Positions 26,907-37,390 of a stretch of 64,000 nucleotides of DNA are shown here, in pieces. A model generated the notes under the pieces. That model was not told the origin of the DNA, did no database searches, and worked only from the letters and a program-made list of their open reading frames with translations. Source of the DNA: Siphonobacter sp. SORGH_AS_0500 (GTDB lineage Bacteria > Bacteroidota > Bacteroidia > Cytophagales > Spirosomataceae). Location: the NCBI RefSeq assembly GCF_002838835.1, contig NZ_NHPP01000005.1, positions 186,001-250,000 of the forward strand. The letters run 5' to 3'. The position numbers and the translations under genes were made by a program. How positions within the stretch are numbered: position 1 is the first letter of the stretch; each line of letters starts with the position of its first letter.

Positions 26907-28061
26907 TTATCTTTTTAGTAATGGACGTGGCTTGAAAGCAGGGCTAACCTGAGCTTTTGCGGGTTTTCTCAAACGTCGCCACCCGAGTAAAAAGCCTGTT
27001 ATTGAAAGCAGTCCAGGGGTTAATCCTATGATTACGTAAAGCACCTTAACGGGCAGACCACCGTAGTTACCCACGTGCAGGGGAAAGAAAGTGGCTTCGA
27101 TTCGCTCTCCTACTGACTTATCCTGCAAACGTGAAATTCGGGTGATCTTACCCGTTTGCTGATCTATTTTTACGTTATTACCAGCCCCCCAAAGTTTCCA
27201 CTGATTAGGGGTATAACCTCTAACTTCAAATGTACGGGTGGGTTGAGTGGGTAAATACACATAGCTTGGTTGGAGTCCGGGGAACGCTTTCAGAGCCTGT
27301 TGTAACATCTGATCGGGAGAAGCAGCCATCAGCGTATTCGGTTGGGTAGGAACCGTTTCTCCCCGCCAGGTTTTAGCTTCAAATGCAAAGAGATTCATGT
27401 AAAAACCCGTAAAGAAAATAATGGCGTTCAGAAGCAGAGACCATACGCCAACGATTCGGTGCAGGTCGGAACTGATGGTTCGCCAGTTTTTTCGGTTAAT
27501 CCTGATTCTGAAAGAAAGTACTTTCCAAAACATTTTCCGGTAAACGATGACTCCCGTTAGTAACGAAAGCATCATGGTTAGTCCGAAAATGGCGGTCAGA
27601 GCCGCCCCGGGAATCCCCAACTGAAAGCTGAAATGAAATTGTAATAACCACTCGATAAAGCTGGGCGTAAACGAACGGGAAGGGCCTTCTCTCAGAATGG
27701 TTCCCGAATAAGGGTCAAATGAAATCAGACCCAGATCATACGTAAACAGGCGGGCATCGTTATAGTAAATTCTAAAATTATAAGCCTGATCAGGACCTGC
27801 TTCTGGGTTAAGCCAGGCAATGCCATCCAGATCACCGTACTTGTCAACGATGGTATGGTAACACCGGGAAAGTCGATCAGGAGCTAGCGTTTTGCCCTGG
27901 CTGGAAACCTGTAACAGTTCTTGGTTAGCCCAATGATCCAGTTCATGACGGAAGACGAGTACGGAACCACTCAGGCCCAGCAGCAGCAGGAAAATGCCAC
28001 TAACAAATCCCAGCCAGCTATGAAGGGTAAAGGTGAGGCGAGTGAGTTTTCCTTTATTCAT
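26907..28061 (-). CDS. PepSY-associated TM-helix protein (iron/siderophore uptake)
   Basis: The protein has 384 residues. The N-terminus KLTRLTFTLHSWLGFVSG and later SSDLHRIVGVWSLLLNAI are the PepSY_TM signature. Four membrane segments surround a periplasmic loop. Members act at the inner membrane in ferric-siderophore reduction or uptake. The receptor gene 28224-30584 lies just upstream in the same direction. Confidence 0.9.
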   Translation of the reverse strand: MNKGKLTRLTFTLHSWLGFVSGIFLLLLGLSGSVLVFRHELDHWANQELLQVSSQGKTLAPDRLSRCYHTIVDKYGDLDGIAWLNPEAGPDQAYNFRIYYNDARLFTYDLGLISFDPYSGTILREGPSRSFTPSFIEWLLQFHFSFQLGIPGAALTAIFGLTMMLSLLTGVIVYRKMFWKVLSFRIRINRKNWRTISSDLHRIVGVWSLLLNAIIFFTGFYMNLFAFEAKTWRGETVPTQPNTLMAASPDQMLQQALKAFPGLQPSYVYLPTQPTRTFEVRGYTPNQWKLWGAGNNVKIDQQTGKITRISRLQDKSVGERIEATFFPLHVGNYGGLPVKVLYVIIGLTPGLLSITGFLLGWRRLRKPAKAQVSPAFKPRPLLKR

Positions 28062-28223
28062 ACATTTAACGTTTTAACTCGTTTGATCGTACTTCATCAG
28101 CTTCAACGCAGAGATTACTCCCAGAGAACGCTACATTGAATTTAAGTTCTTGTAATGGTTTACTAATCTATGGTTCGGCTGTAAAATGTTGGCTATCAGT
28201 CTGTCAACTAACAACTACTTACC

Positions 28224-30584
28224 TTACCAGAGCTGATAGCTAAGGGCTGCCCGGAAATTGAAAGGATCACCCAAACCTGCCGTCGTCGTACTAGAGCGGC
28301 TACCCGTGAAGTAATGCTGATTAGTAAGGTTATAGGCATTAACCTGGAGTAAATACCGGCTCCGCTGGTAGGAAAGGGCTGCATCAAAAACGGTGTAAGC
28401 GGGAAAAATGAAATGTTGATTGCTCAAAAGTCCCACCTGATCGCCCACGTAGCGAACCCCTGCCGCCAATCCTAGTCCTTTCAGAGCTTTGGAGGAAAAT
28501 GTATACTTAGCCCAGCCATTCACCAGGTGGCGGGGAGCATTAGCAAAGCGATCTCCCTTTTTTCCGTAGCTGCTGGTACTTACCAGCACGTGATCATTGA
28601 ATGCATATCCGGCAATCAGATGTATCGGCCCCAGGCTACCCGTCAGGGAGAATTCCGCTCCCCGGCTTCGGGTACCGTCGATAGCAGCCTGACGGTGTGA
28701 GTTTTCCGGCGTTGGAGCTGCCGTCAGAATATTGGCGTAATTAATCTGATAGAGGGATAAGGTAGCGGAGAGACGTTCCTGAATCAAATCCGCTTTCGAA
28801 CCCACTTCAAACTGAGTGGATTGACGAGTAGGGAAGGGGCCGCCTGCGAGGGCATTCGTTGACGTTTGAGGGTTGAACGATTTTAAGTAAGTGCCATAAA
28901 TGGATACGTTTGGAACAGGTAAGTACACGAGGCCAACCCGGGGAATCCATCCTGAAGCCTGTAAAGTATCTCCTTGCTTATTATCTCGGTCGGATAGCGG
29001 CGTCTCCTTCCCCTGATACGAATCATACCGAAGCGAAAGTAATACCTTCACCCGTTCCCCCAGGCTTATCTGATCCTGAAGGTAAGCACCCATCAAGTTT
29101 GTAATTCGCTTATTATCATCAGCTTCAATCGCAGCAACTGAGGCATCGGGCACACTACCCGAGTAGTCTGGATGAAGGATTGAAATTCGGGTGGAATTTT
29201 TATACTGGTAATCATTCTTCGTCCAGCCGTAGCGGTTATAATCCACTCCTACAACTACCTGATGAGCGATAGCTCCCGTTTTAGCAGTATAGCTGGCAAA
29301 GGCTGTGGTTTGTAAACTAAAGCGATCCGTTTGCCAGTCCTGATACCCCCGACTAATGGAATCATTTCGGATTCGGCCTCTCGGAATATGATCCGTGAAG
29401 TCCAACACGTTTCGAACGGCCCGTTCCACCACAGTCAGTTTCAATTGATCTGTTAGCTGATGGGTAAAGCTTAGCGTAGCAGAAGCGTTGTGCGTGCGTC
29501 CGTAATCCGTCGGACTTTGAATCGTTAGGTGATTGGGGTAATAGTTAAAATCAAAGCTGCCATCGGGCCGGGTATAAATGTAGCTTCCGTTATCGTACTG
29601 ATGGACAGCCTTCTGATAAGCATAATTAAGCTCCAGATGAAGCGAGCTGCGGGTATTAATCAGATACGTCAGGGAAGGAGCTACAAACAGATTTTCTTTG
29701 TCCTGATAATCCCTGAAACTTTTCGAGCGGTCATAGCCAATAATGGCCCGGTAAAGTAACTTCTGATTGGTAGAAAGAGGGCCGGTAAAATCGAGGGCTA
29801 CCCGACGAAAAGCCCAGCTACCCAGCGAAAGATCCGCACGGGCTTTTTTCTGAGCCAGTGGTTTTTTAGTAATGAAGTTAACCACTCCTCCCGGCGAACC
29901 TTCACTAAATAAAGCTCCTGAGGGACCCCGCAAAAGCTCTACGGACTCAATGTTGTAAAGCAGCGGTTGCTGGCTCCAGAGAAACAGATTCCCCCGAATG
30001 CCATTGTAGAGTAAAAAGCTGGCGTCGTTAGGCGAATAAGCCGTAAAGCCCCGTATTTGAAAAGAACCGTTGCCGTTATTGGCTTTCATGCCCGTAAAGG
30101 TGCCCGCAATGTCATTAAGAGTAAAGGCCTGCCGATCCTGAAGTACCTGAGCATTTACTACTTGCACAGATTGGGGAGTAGCTAGCAACGGCTGCTCCAG
30201 ACGAGTAGAGGTAGCGGAGGCAAGTACCTGATATTGGCTTTTAGCTGCACTGACAATGACCTCCTTTAATTCCTGTCGGCTCTCTGACAGTTGCAGATTA
30301 AGAAAAGGATTCTTACCGGGTCGGATCGTGAGATTTTGGGTATGAGCCCGGTAACCTATGTTCGATACGATCAGTACGTAAGTCCCCGCAGGAATGCCGG
30401 TGATACTGAAATGACCATCCGAATCGGTTTGAGTACCAAGCGTAGTAGGTTGAAAGGAAAGGGAAGCCCCCGCCAGAGGTTCATTTTCAAAGGTAACCAA
30501 GCGACCCTTTAGGGTTCCCGATTGAGCGTAAGCGGGTGCCAGCCCTACACAAAGGCAAAGAAAAACGAGTAAATGGAATTTCAT
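28224..30584 (-). CDS. TonB-dependent siderophore-type outer-membrane receptor
   Basis: The protein has 786 residues. A signal peptide ending at AYAQ is followed by a carboxypeptidase-like domain (GRLVTFENEPLAGASLSF), a plug domain (ATPQSVQVVNAQVLQDRQ, VELLRGPSGALFSEGSPGGVV), and a 22-strand barrel. The C-terminus FNFRAALSYQLW ends in an aromatic residue as expected for the outer membrane. The plug motifs match FhuA/FhuE-type siderophore receptors. It is probably transcribed with the PepSY_TM gene. The ligand is unknown. Confidence 0.93.
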   Translation of the reverse strand: MKFHLLVFLCLCVGLAPAYAQSGTLKGRLVTFENEPLAGASLSFQPTTLGTQTDSDGHFSITGIPAGTYVLIVSNIGYRAHTQNLTIRPGKNPFLNLQLSESRQELKEVIVSAAKSQYQVLASATSTRLEQPLLATPQSVQVVNAQVLQDRQAFTLNDIAGTFTGMKANNGNGSFQIRGFTAYSPNDASFLLYNGIRGNLFLWSQQPLLYNIESVELLRGPSGALFSEGSPGGVVNFITKKPLAQKKARADLSLGSWAFRRVALDFTGPLSTNQKLLYRAIIGYDRSKSFRDYQDKENLFVAPSLTYLINTRSSLHLELNYAYQKAVHQYDNGSYIYTRPDGSFDFNYYPNHLTIQSPTDYGRTHNASATLSFTHQLTDQLKLTVVERAVRNVLDFTDHIPRGRIRNDSISRGYQDWQTDRFSLQTTAFASYTAKTGAIAHQVVVGVDYNRYGWTKNDYQYKNSTRISILHPDYSGSVPDASVAAIEADDNKRITNLMGAYLQDQISLGERVKVLLSLRYDSYQGKETPLSDRDNKQGDTLQASGWIPRVGLVYLPVPNVSIYGTYLKSFNPQTSTNALAGGPFPTRQSTQFEVGSKADLIQERLSATLSLYQINYANILTAAPTPENSHRQAAIDGTRSRGAEFSLTGSLGPIHLIAGYAFNDHVLVSTSSYGKKGDRFANAPRHLVNGWAKYTFSSKALKGLGLAAGVRYVGDQVGLLSNQHFIFPAYTVFDAALSYQRSRYLLQVNAYNLTNQHYFTGSRSSTTTAGLGDPFNFRAALSYQLW

Positions 30585-30783
30585 GGACTAGATTAAAAGC
30601 AATGGGTTGATTACCTGAAAAGGAATCAACGACTTCAGAAAGGGAAAGAAAAGAGGCTGTCAGACGTACAAGGGAGCATTCCAGACCAAGCGAAGGCCCG
30701 AAAGAATTTCCCTAATGATTTTTAGCCATGAGGATAGAAAGCTCACGGATATTCTAAAAAACGTACGGAATGCAGCATTGAAA

Positions 30784-31179
30784 TTAGCCTAGCTTTGGGG
30801 GGCGGAAGATGTCAGTAGGCAGACTGGAAGGGAAGAAACAGAGGTAAGTAAAGGTACTATTAGTCGGTTCGGATGAAACTGTAGAGCAGTGAAAGGTAAT
30901 ATGGGTTTGGGTAAGTTGATCCGGAACCTCCAGTAACTGACTCAGCAGTCGTCCGCTGGCTTCTTTTTCCTCGGAGTCCTGAGCAGCTTTTAATTTTTTA
31001 GCCAGGTAACATTTGCCGTCACAATGCAGTTGGGGCTTGTCCCGATTGACACATAATTCGCTGGCAATGTAATCGTGCCGAAGCTCAAAGTCCATCAGAA
31101 TCAAAGGTACCATAAGCGTCCTCAACAGCAGTAAGCCAGTGAAGAAAACAACGCTAATGGATTTGAAAAGTGGACTCAT
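30784..31179 (-). CDS. Membrane-anchored protein with HCDGKCYLAKKL motif (copy 2)
   Basis: The protein has 131 residues from the ATG at 31179. It is a paralogue of the protein at 26399-26884: SISVVFFTGLLLLRTLMVP, LQLHCDGKCYLAKKLKAAQ-like block and EKEASGRLLSQLLEVPDQL. The C-terminus differs and is shorter. It lies upstream of the siderophore receptor in the same direction. A 190-base gap (30585-30783) between them holds nothing I recognise. Confidence 0.72.
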   Translation of the reverse strand: MSPLFKSISVVFFTGLLLLRTLMVPLILMDFELRHDYIASELCVNRDKPQLHCDGKCYLAKKLKAAQDSEEKEASGRLLSQLLEVPDQLTQTHITFHCSTVSSEPTNSTFTYLCFFPSSLPTDIFRPPKLG

Positions 31180-32017
31180 ACCCGCAAAAGTAAGTACCAA
31201 ATCGGGTAGGGAGGTGATTTTATCTTAAAATTCTTTCGTCTTAGTAGGTTAGGGAAGTGTCTTCTTGCAAGCCCGTTGAAAAAAACGATAATCCAAGGTT
31301 TCTCTTGGTTTGGGATGAACGTTTCGTTTCGGGATGAGCCAGTGGCCACTGGTGCGAGATTCCCTCTCGTTCCTATCAATAATGGCAGGTTCCCATCTGC
31401 CGTTAGGCTCCACGTCTGTGGTCTAGAGCGAAGAAGCTTATCACTTATATAAACGTGTTGGAATATGTCGTTTCAGGCATATGTCAGTCAGCAAAAGACC
31501 CGCTTCACAAGCAGGAAAGAACCTTTTCTGAGGAGTAACCTATGCTTTTCCGGTCAGCTATACAGGCGTGTCCCTTCGTATTAACTGACTAGAAATTGGA
31601 TTAACTTATCATGAAGAAATGCCTGATTGAGTAAAGATTTTTGGGTAATCACTAGCCATAATCAGGGAGGAGACGTTCAGAAAAGCCGGACAAGCCTGCT
31701 TTGCAAATGATAGTATTTTACAACAGATACGAGGAAAGCTGGACGTAATAGGGGTAGATTTTCGTCAAATAAAGTGTCAATTTTGTCAATTTGTCGCTTT
31801 TGGTATTACTAATGAGATAATTAGATTTCTTTTGTTAAGAAACCTTATGTTGATGCATATGCAGGAATGGTAACAGTCTGGGCTTTTAAAGTACTAAGAA
31901 GTTGATTTCACAAAAACAGAGTATTTATAACCCTTAATATTCTAATAGTGAAGAAAACCGTTTGTACTATCACTGAGGCCGTGTTTCTAAACCTGTTTTA
32001 CCCTTTGATTTTTTAGT
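31180..32017. other. Intergenic region, divergent promoters and one dispersed repeat
   Basis: No convincing gene lies in these 840 bases. It should contain the promoters of the leftward iron locus and of the rightward heme-protein gene. TACCCTTTG at 31999-32007 resembles a -7 box but has one base too many. The repeat at 31338-31430 is listed separately. Confidence 0.4.
31338..31430 (-). repeat. Dispersed repeat, copy 2
   Basis: The complement of this stretch matches 8286-8365 over most of its length, including CCTAACGGCAGATGGGAAC and GGAATCTCGCA. It ends in AGAGCGAAGAAGCTT, a string that recurs in part elsewhere in Cytophagales-type repeats. Confidence 0.6.
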
Positions 32018-34665
32018 ATGATAAAGCTTACCGTACCGCTGGTTACTGCCGCTCTTTTTTTAGGAGTTGCTGCACTTAAAATGTCTACTCCGTCTCAGGT
32101 TCCCCAGCGGAGCATGACGACCAGTTCTGATACCCTCTTGAAAGGAGTAAGCTGGCCGAAAGAATTGGACTTGACCTATTTTTCTGGCCCGAATTTAACT
32201 CCCAGTCCAGCCTGTCTGGCGGTTGCTCCAACCGGAGAGGTGTACGTGGGAGTTGACAAAATGGGATCACTTGGGAAAGAACCCGGCAAAGGAAGTATCG
32301 TCCAGCTCGTCGATTCAAATAATGATGGCAAGGTAGATAAACACACCGTTTTTGCGGAAGTAAACAACCCCCGTGGTATTCTGATTGAAGGCGACAAAGT
32401 ATACGTGCTTCATGCGGCTTTCTCCCCCGAAACCGGTTTGGCTACGGGGATGAATCTGGTGGTTTTTGAAGATAAAAACCAGGACGGTGTCGCTGACGGT
32501 CCGTCAAAAATGTTGATTGAACACATCAGTAATGCTGCGTATATCCGTAACCGGGGTGTAGACCACGCTACAAACGGAATCCGCATGGGTATTGATGGCT
32601 GGATTTATATCGCTGTGGGGGATTTTGGCTTCCACAATGCTACCGACCGTTCAGGTAAAAAACTGACCATGTTGGGTGGCGGCATCGTTCGGGTAAGACC
32701 AGACGGCACAGAAATGGAGATTTTCTCCCACGGTACGCGTAACATTTATGACGTCGCTATTGACCCTTACATGAATGTGTTCACGCGGGATAACACCAAT
32801 GACGGCGGCGGTTGGAATATTCGTTTCTCTCACCATTTACAATCGGGTGAGTACGGGTATCCGGTCTTTTTCCAGAATTTTACGGAAGAGATCATCCCTG
32901 CTCTGGTGGACTTAGGTGGCGGTTCGGGTACGGGCTCGTTCTTTATTGACGATGAAACCTGGCCTGAGCGTTACAACCAGGTGCCTTTAATGGCCGACTG
33001 GGGTCGTAACTTCCTTTTCATTCACCGCGTGAAGCCCGATAAGGCGACTTTTACGCAACAGGAAGAAGAATTCATCAAGTTACCCCAAATCACGGATGTG
33101 GATCTGGATGCTTCGGGCCGGGCGTATTTAGCGGCCTGGGACGGTGCGGGTTACTCGGGTAACCCCGGCAAAGGCTATGTCGTTCGGGTTGTTCCCAAAG
33201 ACTGGAAGTATAAGGCTTTCCACGATTTAAGAAAAGCGAGCATTTCAGACGTCGTAGCTCAGCTCAAAGCGGGTAGTAACGTGGCTCGTCTGGCTGCTCA
33301 GCAGGAATTAATCAACCGCAAAGCAGCTCAGGAAGCAAATCCGATGCTTACAAAAATCATTTCGGATACCAAGGAGAAATTATCGAGTCGGGTAGCGGCG
33401 TTATTCACCTATGCTCAGTTGAACGGAGCGGCTGGTATTAACCAACTGGTAACGTATACCAATGACGCCGATCTGCGTGAATATGCCTTGAAAGCCCTTT
33501 CTGACCGCAAAGCCTGGGCCGCTCAGGTGCCCCTCGATCCATTCCTGAAAGCCTTGAACGATGCTTCTCCCCGCGTGCAGACGGCAGCGATTATTGGTAT
33601 CGGACGTTTAGGTAAACCCGAAGCGGCTACGGCTCTTCTGAAAACCAAAGTTCCCGCTTCTTTTGTCGCTCCGGCGAAAGGTACCGAAGGACCACACGCG
33701 ACGCGAATTCGGCCATTGTACCTCCACACTTAGCCGTTCGTGCTCTGGTTAACTTACAGGCAGTGGACGCTTGCGTAGCGGCCATTGGTACAGATGAGTC
33801 CACGCTGGCTTTATGGGCCCTGCGTTACATGCACTCGCCAAAAGCCGTAAACGGGTTGATTCAGGCGTATCAGAAGAGCAACGATCCGGCTTTGAAGAAG
33901 CAAATTCTCCAAACAGTTGCTCGTCTGTACCACAAAGAAGCTCCTTATGATGCTAGTTGGTGGTGGAGCACGCGTCCCGATACGCATGGACCTTACTACA
34001 AAGCGATCACCTGGGAATCTTCCCCAGCCATCAAAACCTTCCTGACGCAGGAATGGAAAAAGTCTTCAGATAAACAGGCGTATGCGGATCTGAATGCGAA
34101 GTTACGTTTAGGTATTTCTGAATTTGGTGGCGAAGAAGTCGCGGCTGTGAAAGAAGAACCTAAGGTTGATTTAGAGAAAATCAAGAATAAAAAAGGGCAG
34201 GTAGGCGAATCTTCGATTGAAGACGTAATGCTGGCGATTGCTCAATTGAAAGGAGATCCTTCGAAGGGTAAAACGCTCTTTACCAATCAGGGTTGTATTG
34301 CCTGCCATAGCCTGAGCAAAACAGAACCGATGAAAGGACCTTTCATGGGACAAATCGGCTCGATCATGACGCGGGAGCAGATTGCCGAATCAATCCTGAA
34401 GCCTAATGCTTCTATTTCCCAGGGCTTCTCGACGGTCATGATTACCGCAAAAGGCAAGAAGAGCTACATGGGCTTTGTAACGGAAGAAAACCCAACCCGC
34501 GTAATCATGCGTGACATCACGGGAACGGTGTATACCATCAAGACTTCGGATATTCTGAGTCGTAAGGAAATGGAAAATTCCATGATGCCTTCTGGACTGG
34601 CCAATGCTCTGTCTTACGAAGAATTTGCATCTTTAGTTACCTTCCTTTCGCAACAGAAAAAATAA
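32018..34665 (+). CDS. PVC/Bacteroidetes-type heme-binding protein: beta-propeller dehydrogenase, HEAT-like region, cytochrome c (frame broken once)
   Basis: The full product is about 882 residues. An N-terminal export signal is followed by a sorbosone-dehydrogenase-like propeller (LTPSPACLAVAPTGEVYVG, NGIRMGIDGWIYIAVGD, TRDNTNDGGGWN), then alpha-helical repeats. The C-terminal cytochrome c domain has GKTLFTNQGCIACHSL. This three-part layout is the membrane-bound dehydrogenase/heme-binding family thought to oxidise sugars in the periplasm. The first frame stops at 33731-33733. The matching continuation (SAIVPPHLAVRALVNLQAVD) begins in another frame, so one base is missing near 33703 (ACGCGAATTC). 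Confidence 0.88.
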
Positions 34666-34815
34666 GTCTCTAAGCGTATTAGTAGATTACCGGGCGTATC
34701 AGAACCTATCTGATACCGCTTTTTTTGATTTAGACTTACCAGCTACCAGTAATTCTAATTAGAGGACTCGGCTGATCTGATCGCTTTCCAATTGGGAAAA
34801 ATGAATTTTATAGAT
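34666..34815. terminator. Intergenic end of the heme-protein gene
   Basis: A short imperfect inverted repeat (CGGGCGTATCAGA...TCTGATACCGCT followed by T-run) at about 34691-34726 follows the heme-protein stop and probably terminates transcription. Confidence 0.5.
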
Positions 34816-35047
34816 TAGAGCGAGGTAGAAATCATGAAGGGCAAGAAAGTAACGTTTCATACGTCCCGCCATAGTTTTGCTGATAAAGCCAGACGAATGA
34901 TGAAAGATGACCCGCGTATTACTTTAAATGCGTTGAGTCTCATGCTTGCCCATTTCTAATTTTCAGACCACACAGTTGTACTTAGATTGTTTTGATCTGG
35001 AAGGGTAGGAGATTGCTCATGAGGCGATTTTGGGAGAAAACAAATAA
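34816..35047 (+). pseudogene. Decayed C-terminal fragment of a tyrosine recombinase
   Basis: Translation gives KKVTFHTSRHSFADKARRM, then after one frame change NFQTTQLYLDCFDLEG, a stop, and EIAHEAILGENK. HTSRHSFA matches the catalytic box (H-x-x-R-H), the frame junction restores LAHSN, and TTQLYL carries the catalytic tyrosine. The N-terminal two thirds are gone. One extra T near 34965 and one internal TAG break it. It is the debris of a phage- or integron-type integrase at the edge of the AT-rich island. Confidence 0.75.
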
Positions 35048-35074
35048 GGCTCGAAATACCGAGCCCTATTTGTT
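35041..35074 (-). terminator. Terminator of the island operon
   Basis: CAAATAaGGCTCG pairs with CGAGCCcTATTTG around a short loop, directly after the stop of the leftward PRTase-like gene. A-rich and T-rich ends flank it. Confidence 0.75.
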
Positions 35075-35079
35075 TATAG

Positions 35080-37386
35080 TCAAGATATTAAATCAATATT
35101 GTCTAATATAAAAGTTATAAATAATTTATGAATAGATGGTAATTTTGATACTTTAGGAGATTTAAAAATTTTATTTATATGCTCTTTACGCAAAGACATC
35201 TTTCTGCTTGCCAGTGCATAAAGAAATTCAAGTAAAGCCTCCCCTTGTTCTTGATTATTATAAATAATTAGTGTTTCAATCGTAGCAGCTATGTCCTCAG
35301 AGCAGATTTGATCTAAGGAGTATTTCAACTCTTCAGGTTTTGCTGATCTTAATATAGAAGCTTGTATTATACCATCATTGAATCTATCAAAATTAGCGGG
35401 ATCAATCAGATTCCTTGTGTAGGTTGATTGAGTTAGTTGCTTTGAGTTTTTAGAATTTCTTAGTTGATTGATAATATTAGATATCGTAAAATACACATCA
35501 GATTGGCTTATGTCATCAAAATAATTGTCAAAATTAAAGAAGGCAAAATTTTTTCTTAAATATAGCTCTTCAGTATTTTGAGTAGACGTTTTTATCCTTG
35601 GATAAAATAGACTATTTGATAAACCTCTTTTCTTTACACTTAAGGAATCTTGTAATATATATTTTCGATTTTCAAGAAATTTTATATCAATATTTTCAGC
35701 AGGAAGAATATCTCTAAAATGATCTATGAATTCATTTAAAAAAGATATTTCACTTGTCCAAGGATTGGTCTTTGAAGAATTATCGCAATATATAGATTCG
35801 ATCGCATGAAATGAATTAGTATTTTTCCCATAGTTACCATGACATAAATTACTAATTAAAAAGTTTAAACGAGATTCATTGTTCATTCTAATTAATCCTA
35901 CAAAATAGACTATTCTAAGTTCTGAATGTTTTCGAAGTGCTCGGCTTAAATAGAGTAAGTTTTTTCCGTTTGAGATACAAGAACCTACTACTAGTACTGC
36001 TCCTTTACAGTCTGGCGTAATTTGTTCGAGATTATCTTGTTTTATTTGAATAGGCACACGGCTAGGTATATAATTGTCTTGTATTTGGTTCAAAATAAAA
36101 TTGGATAATTCCTCTGATGCCGAATCATTTAGGTTTATTATATATTTTAAATTACTAGGTATGTATTGATCGATATAATGATTAATTTTCTGTTTATAAG
36201 ATGAATATTTATCTTTTTTAAATCCATTTAAAATATCATTGTAATCTATAAAAATACTATAAGCTTCGCCTGTTGATGGGGTTTCCTTATAGTTGACTTT
36301 AAGAATTGAATTGGCTTTTTTATCTGACATGAATTGTTGTATAAAATCTGATAGGTATTCATTGGCATCTTTTACACTAAGGACATGCTTACATATTTTT
36401 GGCGTATCAAGTAAGAACACATCTCCATAAACATCTAATGCGTATGATCCTGATTTGCAAAATTGACAATTGTCTTTGACATATGATGCATATTCTTCAA
36501 TTCCATTTTTATTAGATTTACTCTTCGTTAAATTACAGATTATATTATTTTGTAATCCATTTACAGGGCCTAGGTAAAATAATAGCTGTATGTTATTAGT
36601 ATCAACTATAGGGAATTTATCGAATATCTTTTTTATTATATTTCCTGAAGTAGACGAGGAAATTAAAAAAAATGAATTTTTTAGAAAAAAAGACGTTGGA
36701 TTATGAAGCCCTTCATATGAACTAAAACTTTCTACTAATACATCTATTTTTTTTTCTAAAAATCTATTCTTTAAACTAATTAATGCGAATGCCAAAGTGT
36801 TAATAGAGGAAGTATCACAATATATTTTGTTATGTATATCTTCATTGAATTTTTTCAGTAAAGCAAATGCTATAAAATATATTTCTGAGCTATGTAATAG
36901 TATGTTTCCTGTCCGAAGAAATCTATTACAATGCTTTCCTGAAGGAAAAACAAAATGATGAGAGCCAGAACTTTCAACTAATCCACCTCTTGACAAAAAT
37001 ATATTTTGTAAGCCTTCATTTAAAAATTTAGATTTGAAATTTCTAGACTCTTCTCCTAATATCTTATTTATCTTACCGCCCTTATCAAATGTATAGATAA
37101 TTAAATTTTCCTTTAAATATGTTTCTTCTCTCTTTGGAATATATTTGAAGGTATCAGCTATTTTATCGTAAAATGTTTCTAATAGCTGTTTACTTAAATA
37201 TGATCCTCCTATCACTACAATTTTATCTGTTTGATAGTGATTTACATGAAATTGTTTGATTTCGGTTATAATTTCCGCTTGATTTAATTTCAATCCTGCA
37301 CAAAATATGACTGTTGTAGATATTTCTTTTGAAATTCCGTCAATTTTTTCGTCGTGTTTAAACCTGTAGATATAAATATTATTCAT
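35080..37386 (-). CDS. Large phosphoribosyltransferase-like protein of unknown function
   Basis: The protein has 768 residues, is AT-rich at the DNA level, and has no signal or membrane helix. I do not recognise a named family with certainty. The stretch GAVLVVGSCISNGKNLLYL at about residue 465 has the shape of a PRPP-binding loop (hydrophobic strand, small residues, G-K), but lacks the usual acidic pair. It is followed by LSRALRKHSELRIVYFVGL, typical of the next helix and strand of PRTase-like folds. A CxxC (NCQFCKSGSYALDVYGD, about 308-324) and a later CKH could bind metal. The C-terminal 130 residues look helical. It starts 4 bases after the GHKL ATPase gene, so the two proteins probably work together. 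Antiphage function is inference from context. Confidence 0.6.
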   Translation of the reverse strand: MNNIYIYRFKHDEKIDGISKEISTTVIFCAGLKLNQAEIITEIKQFHVNHYQTDKIVVIGGSYLSKQLLETFYDKIADTFKYIPKREETYLKENLIIYTFDKGGKINKILGEESRNFKSKFLNEGLQNIFLSRGGLVESSGSHHFVFPSGKHCNRFLRTGNILLHSSEIYFIAFALLKKFNEDIHNKIYCDTSSINTLAFALISLKNRFLEKKIDVLVESFSSYEGLHNPTSFFLKNSFFLISSSTSGNIIKKIFDKFPIVDTNNIQLLFYLGPVNGLQNNIICNLTKSKSNKNGIEEYASYVKDNCQFCKSGSYALDVYGDVFLLDTPKICKHVLSVKDANEYLSDFIQQFMSDKKANSILKVNYKETPSTGEAYSIFIDYNDILNGFKKDKYSSYKQKINHYIDQYIPSNLKYIINLNDSASEELSNFILNQIQDNYIPSRVPIQIKQDNLEQITPDCKGAVLVVGSCISNGKNLLYLSRALRKHSELRIVYFVGLIRMNNESRLNFLISNLCHGNYGKNTNSFHAIESIYCDNSSKTNPWTSEISFLNEFIDHFRDILPAENIDIKFLENRKYILQDSLSVKKRGLSNSLFYPRIKTSTQNTEELYLRKNFAFFNFDNYFDDISQSDVYFTISNIINQLRNSKNSKQLTQSTYTRNLIDPANFDRFNDGIIQASILRSAKPEELKYSLDQICSEDIAATIETLIIYNNQEQGEALLEFLYALASRKMSLRKEHINKIFKSPKVSKLPSIHKLFITFILDNIDLIS

Positions 37387-37390
37387 GATA

